Source of the DNA: Bacteroidia bacterium
GTDB lineage: Bacteria; Bacteroidota; Bacteroidia; B-17B0; Aurantibacillaceae
Length of the DNA: 64,000 nt
Assembly: GCA_016787785.1 (NCBI GenBank)
Contig: JAEUTO010000004.1
Location: forward strand, 124,001 to 188,000
Direction of reading: 5' to 3'
This document shows, piece after piece, positions 58,023-64,000 of the stretch. The stretch's first letter is position 1; each line of letters starts with the position of its first letter. The translations under genes were made by a program, and so were the position numbers. A model generated the notes under the pieces. The model had not been told where the DNA came from and searched no databases. It saw only the letters and a list, made by a program, of their open reading frames with translations.

Positions 58023-60017
58023 TTGAAAGGCTTTAACGGAAATACCATCCTGTTTTTTTGCTGTGCTATATTGGCTACAAATTTTTCTTTTTCTCAAACC
58101 CCAAAAGCCGACAGCTTAAAAGCAGCTATTGCAATCGAAAAAAACGACTCCACTAAAATAATGCAGATCTCGGCTTTGTTTGATATTTATCAGCGGGAAT
58201 ATAGGTTAGAAGACTGCAAACAGCTGGCGGCTGAGGCTTTTGTTATAGCCGAAAAAAATCGCAGTAGAAATTTAATTGGCATTGCCAACCTACTAAAGGG
58301 TGTATGTTTTAAAGAACAGGAGGAGTACGAAAAAGCGCAGGCGTATTTACTCATTGCCTTAAGAAATATTAATGGCGAGACAAATAAAAAAGCCCTGGGC
58401 GATGCTAACTCTTACATGGGTTTTATACAGGAGCAAATGAACGTTTATAAAAAGGCTGTAGATTACCACCGAACCGCTTTAAAGATACGATCAGAGATCT
58501 CTGAAAAAGCAACCTCTAACTCGTTATTACGTTTGGCAAGTTGTTTTACTAATTTAAAGATGTACGATTCTGCCTATTTTTATTTTTATAAAGGAATAAC
58601 CATTACCAAAAAATACAATAATGCCCGCGGCCTGGCCGGTATTTATAACAACTTAGGCATTACCTATAATAATGATAAAAAATATGATAGTGCTTTAGCA
58701 TACTACCACAAAGGTTTAGCGGTGGTAATGGAGCTAAAAGATTCTGTTTATATAGCAGGGGCCTTAATTAATATTGGCAGTATATACATAGAACAAAAAA
58801 ATTGGGACAAAGCCATTGAATATTATAAGCGCGGTTTATGGATAGCACAGCAAATAAAATACAAAGAGTGGATTGCCAACGGCGCCAGCGGCTTGGCCGA
58901 TATTTACTACCAGCGTGGCGAATATAAATTAGCCTACGAGAATTTTAAACTGAGCAGGAGTTACAGGGATAGCCTGCTTAATGAGTCGAAAGCAAACGAC
59001 ATTGCCAACGCAGAAGAGAAATATCAAAGCGAAAAAAAGCAACAAGAATTGCAAATTGCCGATCTTAAAATTAAAATGCAGGGCGATCAGCTAAATAAAA
59101 GCAATACGCAGCGCGCCATGTTAGTGGTTGGCCTTATTATTTCGTTTATCGTTTTCTTACTGATGTTGTGGGGCTACCGCCGCATGAAAAAATTAACCAA
59201 AGAGTTGTCTTTTGTTAATAAAGAGGTTATTAAGCAAAGTTCTATTATTGAGGAAAAAAATAAGGATATAACAGACAGCATTCAATACGCAAAGCAAATT
59301 CAAAAAGCCTTACTGTCGTCCGACGATCTGTTTGCCAATAGTTTTAAAGATTATTTTATTTTCTTTAAACCAAAGGATATTGTAAGCGGCGATTTTTACT
59401 GGGCTTATAAAGATGACAAAGAGATATTAATTGCCAATGCAGATTGTACCGGGCACGGTGTGCCGGGAGCATTTATGAGTTTAATAGGTGTTTCTAAGTT
59501 AAACGAGATAGTGAAGGAACGAAATATCCGCGATACCGATAAGATCATGGATCAGCTAAGGGATGGAATTCTGGAGATCTTTTCTACAGCCAACCAAAAA
59601 CAGCAATCAAAAGATGGCATGGATATGGTAATGATGCGTTATAATTTTAAAACATTTAAGTTGCAATTTTCTTGTGCCAATAATTCGTTGTGGCTTTTGC
59701 GTAATGGCGAATTAATTAAACATAAAGCGGATAAATTCCCGGTTGGATTTTCATACGGCCATATGCAGCCGTTTACTTTAAATGAAATTACTTTGCAGGA
59801 GGGTGATGTGGTGTTAACTTTTTCGGATGGTTATGCTGATCAGTTTGGTGGAGTAGGTGGAAAAAAATTCAAATATAAGAATCTGCAAAAGATAATTGTT
59901 GATGCGGCGCAGCAACCACTTGCCGAAATGAAAAATATTTTGTCCGACACGCTAAAAAAATGGCAGGGGGAGTTAGAGCAGGTAGACGATATTACTGTAA
60001 TTGGGTTTAAAGTGTAA
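58023..60017 (+). CDS. TPR sensor with SpoIIE/PP2C phosphatase domain
   Basis: A 664-aa protein that appears to start at TTG 58023 (signal-like Asn-Thr-Ile-Leu-Phe-Phe-Cys-Cys-Ala-Ile-Leu-Ala, cleavage after Ser-Phe-Ser-Gln). Six or more TPRs occupy residues 60-320, a coiled coil 320-360, and one transmembrane helix lies near 364-384. A SpoIIE-type PP2C phosphatase follows (about 415-664) with metal-site motifs Gly-Asp-Phe-Tyr-Trp, Ala-Asp-Cys-Thr-Gly-His-Gly-Val-Pro-Gly and Ser-Asp-Gly-Tyr-Ala-Asp-Gln. It is a likely membrane-bound Ser/Thr phosphatase acting on anti-sigma-type partners, none of which are nearby. Confidence 0.88.
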   Translation: MKGFNGNTILFFCCAILATNFSFSQTPKADSLKAAIAIEKNDSTKIMQISALFDIYQREYRLEDCKQLAAEAFVIAEKNRSRNLIGIANLLKGVCFKEQEEYEKAQAYLLIALRNINGETNKKALGDANSYMGFIQEQMNVYKKAVDYHRTALKIRSEISEKATSNSLLRLASCFTNLKMYDSAYFYFYKGITITKKYNNARGLAGIYNNLGITYNNDKKYDSALAYYHKGLAVVMELKDSVYIAGALINIGSIYIEQKNWDKAIEYYKRGLWIAQQIKYKEWIANGASGLADIYYQRGEYKLAYENFKLSRSYRDSLLNESKANDIANAEEKYQSEKKQQELQIADLKIKMQGDQLNKSNTQRAMLVVGLIISFIVFLLMLWGYRRMKKLTKELSFVNKEVIKQSSIIEEKNKDITDSIQYAKQIQKALLSSDDLFANSFKDYFIFFKPKDIVSGDFYWAYKDDKEILIANADCTGHGVPGAFMSLIGVSKLNEIVKERNIRDTDKIMDQLRDGILEIFSTANQKQQSKDGMDMVMMRYNFKTFKLQFSCANNSLWLLRNGELIKHKADKFPVGFSYGHMQPFTLNEITLQEGDVVLTFSDGYADQFGGVGGKKFKYKNLQKIIVDAAQQPLAEMKNILSDTLKKWQGELEQVDDITVIGFKV

Positions 60018-60399
60018 TGCTTTTGTAGATGCTTAACAACAATGTGCACTAAGAAGGCATAATGCTTATCAAGGTTTTTCGATCTTTTTGTGCGTTTTGT
60101 GAAAAAACGTTGTGACCTTTGTGGTTAAAAATTTTACTAATTATCCTAAAACTTCACGAAAATCGCTTTTTTCTTACAAAAATCAATTTTAGTTTAACTA
60201 ATTGATTATCAGCTATTTTATTCGACAACAAACGCTTACAGACGTTTTTATCCATCTACAATTATTTAATAACCGAATAAAGTTTCTTGGTCGCCGCACC
60301 TTTGTCCTGTCGATTTGAAGTAGCGCAATTTTAATTAAGCTTTAAACGATAAAACGTAAAAAACAAAAAATAAATAATAACAAGTAAAAAAACAAAGAC
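60018..60399. other. Leader region of the ssb pair
   Basis: 382 bp without a gene. It has A/T-rich stretches and CACCTTTG (60297-60304), a weak -7-like box. The A-rich leader before ATG 60400 is typical of strongly expressed Bacteroidota genes. No terminator was seen after the phosphatase gene. Confidence 0.4.
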
Positions 60400-60741
60400 A
60401 TGATGAACATTAAAAATCACGTACAATTAGTAGGCCGCTTAAGCGCAAACCCGGAAGTAAAAATTTTAGATAACGGAAGCAAGCTGGCCCGTTTCGCAGT
60501 TGCGATCAACGAGACCTTCACTAACAAAAAAGGAGAGAAAGTAACCAACACACAGTGGCACACGATCACAGCATGGGGCAGCCTTGCTAATATAGCCGAG
60601 CGTATCTTATATAAAGGCACTCAGGTTACTATAGATGGTAAATTGGTTAACCGCACTTACACCGGTAAAGACGGTTCAAAAAGAACCAGTACAGAAATAG
60701 TTGCAAACGAATTATTCGTATCGTACCAAAAAGCAGCGTAA
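60400..60741 (+). CDS. ssb: Single-stranded DNA-binding protein, short form 1
   Basis: A 113-aa OB-fold SSB: Val-Gln-Leu-Val-Gly-Arg-Leu, Asp-Asn-Gly-Ser-Lys-Leu-Ala-Arg-Phe-Ala-Val-Ala, Thr-Gln-Trp-His-Thr-Ile-Thr-Ala-Trp-Gly, Gly-Lys-Asp-Gly-Ser-Lys-Arg. SSB coats ssDNA during replication and repair. It ends after the OB fold, without the linker and acidic DxPF-type tail that recruits partner proteins, and so is shorter than a full SSB (about 150-180 aa). ATG at 60400 or 60403 can start it. A second copy lies 109 bp downstream. Confidence 0.88.
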   Translation: MMNIKNHVQLVGRLSANPEVKILDNGSKLARFAVAINETFTNKKGEKVTNTQWHTITAWGSLANIAERILYKGTQVTIDGKLVNRTYTGKDGSKRTSTEIVANELFVSYQKAA

Positions 60742-60756
60742 CACACACTCTTGTTC

Positions 60757-60794
60757 CCCTCACGGAGGGGGTGCCCCGAAGGGGTGAGGGAGGG
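60757..60794. repeat. GC-rich palindromic repeat, copy 2
   Basis: CCCTCAC (60758-60764) pairs with GTGAGGG (60784-60790), enclosing a GGGG/CCCC core, inserted between the tandem ssb genes. It is similar in sequence and structure to 55214-55246. Such extragenic palindromes are common in Bacteroidota; it may also attenuate transcription between the two ssb genes. Confidence 0.55.
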
Positions 60795-60850
60795 AATTCC
60801 TTGAATAGAAAAAAATTAAATAAATTAATAATATATATAAAATAAATATC

Positions 60851-61186
60851 ATGAGCACAACAAACAGAGTACAATTAACAGGCAACTTAGGTAACAACCC
60901 TGAAATTAAAATTTTTGATAATGGTAATAAAGTGGCGCGTTTTTCGATGGCTACAAAAGAAGAGTACAAAACCCGTACCGGCGAAAAGGCTGAAGATACA
61001 CAATGGCATTATGTAACAGCATGGGGTAAAATGGTTGAGCAAATAGAGGCAGACCTTAAAAAAGGAAGTTTTGTGAGTGTGGAAGGTCGCCTTACCACCC
61101 GCAATTACATTGGTAAAGATGGTCAGAAGCGTTATATCACCGAGATCGTAGCCAACGAAGTGACTTTAAAGCAAAAAGAAAACTAA
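60851..61186 (+). CDS. ssb: Single-stranded DNA-binding protein, short form 2
   Basis: A 111-aa OB-fold SSB, clearly paralogous to the gene at 60400 (Asp-Asn-Gly-Asn-Lys-Val-Ala-Arg-Phe-Ser; Thr-Gln-Trp-His-Tyr-Val-Thr-Ala-Trp-Gly; Gly-Lys-Asp-Gly-Gln-Lys-Arg-Tyr-Ile-Thr-Glu-Ile-Val). It too stops after the OB fold with no acidic tail. Together they form a tandem pair; the main replicative SSB with a tail may be elsewhere in the genome. Confidence 0.88.
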   Translation: MSTTNRVQLTGNLGNNPEIKIFDNGNKVARFSMATKEEYKTRTGEKAEDTQWHYVTAWGKMVEQIEADLKKGSFVSVEGRLTTRNYIGKDGQKRYITEIVANEVTLKQKEN

Positions 61187-61206
61187 TAATTGAGATTTGT
61201 TAGTTT

Positions 61207-61238
61207 AAGCCCGGGTCGTTATGGTTCCGGGCTTTTTT
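61207..61238 (+). terminator. Rho-independent terminator after the ssb pair
   Basis: AAGCCCGG (61207-61214) pairs with CCGGGCTT (61227-61234) over 8 bp with a 12-nt loop and a T6 run, 20 bp after the second ssb stop. Confidence 0.8.
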
Positions 61239-61325
61239 GTTTTTATTTAAACATATTTAGAATTAATTTGTTTTAGTTATATTTACTAAACAAGTTCAAA
61301 TCATTTAAAAACTAAATTCCCCTTT

Positions 61326-62285
61326 ATGGCAAATACGCCTCATTTTCCTTTTCAGATCTATTGCAAACAAATAGAAGTATTATTTAAGAAAGCAAAAACA
61401 AATTCTAATCCCGCTATGTTCCTTTATAAAAATAAAGCAAGGATGTCTTTATTTATGGCAGAATCTATTTTGCGAGTGTCTAATAAATTATTTGAGGATA
61501 AAGAAATAAAAGACTGGCACGCTACTATTAAAAAGCTGGAAGATTATTTAGGCGAACTAGATCATTATCTTGTTTTACTTGCTAATTTTTCAAAATTAAA
61601 AACCATTCATATTCAACAATTAGAGTATATCTCAAAAAAACTGGAAAAAACCATCGACAAACTGAACAGTAAATTACAGAAACATGATTTTTATCTTGAA
61701 GACCTTAAAAAAATGGGGGCAGGATTTAAAATTAATTTTAATGATAAGAACCTGATCTTAAAACTTCATGAAGAAATAAGATCTGAGCTAAAAGAAAGTT
61801 GCGATTTTTTTGATCAGTACCCAAAAGAGTTTGATGACATGGAAGAGCAGGTGCACGAGTTGCGCCGCAAATTAAGATGGATAAGTATTTATGGTGAAAG
61901 TTTCCAGGGATTGATCGTTTTAAAAGACGTAAAAGAAAAGTACAATTGGGAAAAAGAATTTATTACCGCAAACGAACTTAAAAATCCATTTAATAAACTG
62001 CCGGTTAAAAAGAACCTTGTTGACCATATTGACCTTAACAAAAAAGCATTTTACGCATTAAGTTATGTTATCGATAATCTTGGCAAAATTAAGGATAAAG
62101 GCCTTGCCCTTGAAGTTCTTGAAAAATCAATTCGCAAGACCAACACCGAAAAAGGTATTAATTCGGCCATTTTAGCTTCTAAGCAATTAAACGCAAAATA
62201 CACACACGCTTCACTTCTAAAAGAGGCACACAGCCTGTTAAAGACCTATTATAAAAAACATAAGCTCCACGAAATTTTAGCTTAA
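61326..62285 (+). CDS. CHAD-like helical protein (tentative)
   Basis: A 319-aa all-helical soluble protein. Segments such as Lys-Ala-Arg-Met-Ser, Leu-Glu-Asp-Tyr-Leu-Gly-Glu-Leu-Asp-His and Val-His-Glu-Leu-Arg-Arg-Lys-Leu-Arg-Trp have the conserved His/Arg/Lys pattern of CHAD domains, which bind polyphosphate. The match is by eye and incomplete. It lies between the ssb terminator and a LytTR regulator with no tight linkage. Confidence 0.5.
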   Translation: MANTPHFPFQIYCKQIEVLFKKAKTNSNPAMFLYKNKARMSLFMAESILRVSNKLFEDKEIKDWHATIKKLEDYLGELDHYLVLLANFSKLKTIHIQQLEYISKKLEKTIDKLNSKLQKHDFYLEDLKKMGAGFKINFNDKNLILKLHEEIRSELKESCDFFDQYPKEFDDMEEQVHELRRKLRWISIYGESFQGLIVLKDVKEKYNWEKEFITANELKNPFNKLPVKKNLVDHIDLNKKAFYALSYVIDNLGKIKDKGLALEVLEKSIRKTNTEKGINSAILASKQLNAKYTHASLLKEAHSLLKTYYKKHKLHEILA

Positions 62286-62374
62286 AAACATTCATTTACT
62301 CAATAAAAACTATGTTTCAATAAGTCAGAAATTTTATTTAATATTAATGTTTAGATTAGTAAAAAATTAAGGCT

Positions 62375-63121
62375 ATGCAAAAATACACCGCAGTTATTAT
62401 AGACGATGAGGAAGACAGTAGAAGCAATACGCGCAGCATGCTTCAGAATTATTGTAGCGAAATTGAAGTAATTGGCGAAGCTGCCAGTGGACCGGAAGGT
62501 AAGACCAAGATACAGGAGCTAAAACCACACGTAGTTTTTTTAGATATTAATATGCCGGGCATGAACGGTTTTCAAATGCTCGAAGGCATTTACAATCGAG
62601 ATTTTTGCGTTGTATTTTTAACTGCTTATAGCGAGCATGGTATTACTGCCGTTAAAGCAGGTGCTACCGATTATTTATTAAAACCGTTAATGCTAAGTGA
62701 GCTGCAAGGCGCTATTCGTAAAGTGGTTCAACATTATGAAAGTAAACCGGCTGTTACATCGGGTAAAAGCGAGGCCGATAAAAATATTGTATTAATAAGC
62801 CATAGTAAAGGTTTTACGTTAGTTGATTTTAAAGATATTGTATGGCTGGAAGCAAGTGATAACTACACCAATTTATTTTTAAACGGCCAGAAAAAAATTG
62901 TGGCCAGCAAAACATTAAAAGAGTTTGAGGCCATATTGCCAACCGCTGATTTTTTCAGGATCCACCGCTCGGCGTTGATAAACGTTAATTATGTAAAAGA
63001 ATACAGCAATAACGAAGGCGGCGAAGTGATCTTGAGCGATGGTACGCACGTTCAGGTTAGTAAAGCCCGCATACAAGAGTTTTCGGAGTTTATTAAAACA
63101 AAATCTGTTTCGCCCAAATAG
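62375..63121 (+). CDS. LytTR-family response regulator
   Basis: A 248-aa protein with a receiver domain (Asp-Asp-Glu at 10-12; phospho-acceptor Asp57 in VFLDINMP) and a LytTR DNA-binding domain (about 140-245; Val-Trp-Leu-Glu-Ala-Ser-Asp-Asn-Tyr-Thr; Arg-Ile-His-Arg-Ser-Ala-Leu-Ile-Asn). It is closely similar in layout to the regulator at 43471-44214. A sensor-type propeller gene follows after a terminator, the reverse gene order of the 40535-44214 pair. Confidence 0.9.
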   Translation: MQKYTAVIIDDEEDSRSNTRSMLQNYCSEIEVIGEAASGPEGKTKIQELKPHVVFLDINMPGMNGFQMLEGIYNRDFCVVFLTAYSEHGITAVKAGATDYLLKPLMLSELQGAIRKVVQHYESKPAVTSGKSEADKNIVLISHSKGFTLVDFKDIVWLEASDNYTNLFLNGQKKIVASKTLKEFEAILPTADFFRIHRSALINVNYVKEYSNNEGGEVILSDGTHVQVSKARIQEFSEFIKTKSVSPK

Positions 63122-63143
63122 TTTAAAAATTCGTTCAAATACT

Positions 63144-63165
63144 AAGCCCGTTTACGGGCTTTTTG
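63144..63165 (+). terminator. Rho-independent terminator after the LytTR gene
   Basis: AAGCCCG and CGGGCTT form a 7-bp stem with a 4-nt loop and T run, 22 bp after the stop. It separates this regulator from the sensor gene downstream. Confidence 0.75.
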
Positions 63166-63201
63166 TATTTTTATACTTTAAAGGTTATTTGTGTTTAATT
63201 A

Positions 63202-64000
63202 ATAGTTAAAAGTATAAGATCTCTTTACATATATCCTGTTTTTTTCTTTGTCTTAATTTTAAATTTTGGCAAAGCGCAAACACCATCCTTTAACTTTCAA
63301 AAACTGGGTAGCGAAGAAGGGTTAAATAACTCCAATATTTTTAATATCGAGCAGCATCAAAATGGTTTGATGTATTTTACAACGCAAAACGGTATTTATT
63401 TTTACGATGGTTACAAATTTGATAAATTAAGTATAGATAGTTTAAAGAGTAATGCGTTATTGAATGTTTCGTTGAAAAATTCGGCAGAATTACTTTTATC
63501 TATTCGCGATGAAGGTATCTCTAACTTTAATCTTAAAACAAAAAAATACCAGTTTGAACCCAATTTAAAATACGCAAACGCGGCCGATAATTTTATTATT
63601 ACTGATAAGTATGCTTATTTGTTAACTACACAAATACGCATTGTTATTATTGATCTTACTACTGGAAAGAAATTGCCGGATGAATTTAAGAAAAATAAAA
63701 AAGACGATATTAACCAGGCCTTTTGCTTATTTAAAACCACCGACAACAGAATTTTGGTAGGGCGCACCGACGGCTTGTACGATGCAACCGATGGTGTTCA
63801 AACAAAAATGGATGTTTTAAAAGGTTCTAAGATCAATTCCATTACCCAATCAAAAGATGGAAAATTAATAATTGGAAGTGCAGGGAAAATTTACATTTTA
63901 AATAATAATAAAATAGAATCTGTAATAACTCCAAAATACAAGAACAAAGGTGTTACTTTTCAGTTGGGAGGCGAAAAAAGTATCTCTAAAGTTATTTCAG
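63202..64000 (+). CDS. Propeller sensor protein, 5' part (probable LytS-type kinase)
   Basis: A frame open from 63199 to the window end. The N-terminus is signal-like (IYPVFFFVLILNFGKAQ), then Thr-Pro-Ser-Phe-Asn-Phe-Gln and two-component propeller repeats (EEGLNNSNIFNIEQHQNGLM; Gly-Ile-Tyr-Phe-Tyr-Asp-Gly-Tyr), matching the sensor part of the 40535 kinase. No ATG, GTG or TTG lies between the upstream stop (63196-63198) and the signal peptide; an ATA or other rare start, or a sequence error, must be assumed. The kinase domain would be outside the window, so that part of the call is inferred. Confidence 0.65.
   Translation, partial: MVKSIRSLYIYPVFFFVLILNFGKAQTPSFNFQKLGSEEGLNNSNIFNIEQHQNGLMYFTTQNGIYFYDGYKFDKLSIDSLKSNALLNVSLKNSAELLLSIRDEGISNFNLKTKKYQFEPNLKYANAADNFIITDKYAYLLTTQIRIVIIDLTTGKKLPDEFKKNKKDDINQAFCLFKTTDNRILVGRTDGLYDATDGVQTKMDVLKGSKINSITQSKDGKLIIGSAGKIYILNNNKIESVITPKYKNKGVTFQLGGEKSISKVIS

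Overview
The window is about 64 kb of AT-rich DNA from a member of the Bacteroidota. The evidence is several secreted proteins with type IX secretion (T9SS) C-terminal sorting domains, a gliding-motility-type C-terminal domain, SprB repeats, LytS/LytTR two-component pairs with beta-propeller sensors, and promoters resembling the TAnnTTTG (-7) / TTTG (-33) pattern of this phylum. Genus and family cannot be resolved from the sequence. No rRNA, convincing tRNA or CRISPR array was seen.

Layout. (1) 1-2870: the 3' part of a large SprB-repeat surface protein. (2) About 3.1-28.1 kb: a probable integrative element of about 25 kb carrying a defence island. It has a tyrosine recombinase at its right end (26774-28027, minus strand). 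GGGTACA-type direct repeats lie just outside the outermost genes at both ends (3127-3150 and 28068-28086), consistent with recombinase arm sites. (3) 28.2-64 kb: an ordinary chromosomal backbone of secreted T9SS proteins, CAP and CHAT proteins, Mqo, a SWIB/histone-H1-like protein, two LytS/LytTR signalling loci, an AI-2E family transporter, a PfpI-like protein, a YdjC-like deacetylase, an AlkD-like protein, a TPR-SpoIIE phosphatase and two tandem SSBs.

The island is built from compact modules. The left end has four tightly packed small genes (HTH protein, zinc-cluster protein, two single-span membrane proteins). Next is a minus-strand run (13068 to 5160): Panacea/DUF4065 antitoxin, PemK/MazF-like toxin, HNH nuclease, 1377-aa STAND NTPase with a C-terminal PD-(D/E)XK nuclease and Lys-rich tail, and a PIN-domain protein. 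A plus-strand run follows: an AlbA_2/Schlafen-like protein; an unknown protein preceded by a run of 14 G; a three-gene unit of zinc-ribbon + PD-(D/E)XK protein, second PD-(D/E)XK protein and HEPN RNase candidate; then AbiH with a Cys/His-rich partner. A minus-strand pair joins a metzincin protease to a DNA/RNA non-specific endonuclease. A lipoprotein, an XRE regulator, a coiled-coil protein and the integrase complete it. No relaxase, conjugation gene, transposase or phage structural gene was recognised.

The best candidates for undescribed systems are the Panacea-toxin-HNH-STAND-PIN operon, the PD-(D/E)XK/PD-(D/E)XK/HEPN operon and the metzincin-NUC pair. All functional calls come from motifs and context read by eye; no database search was possible.
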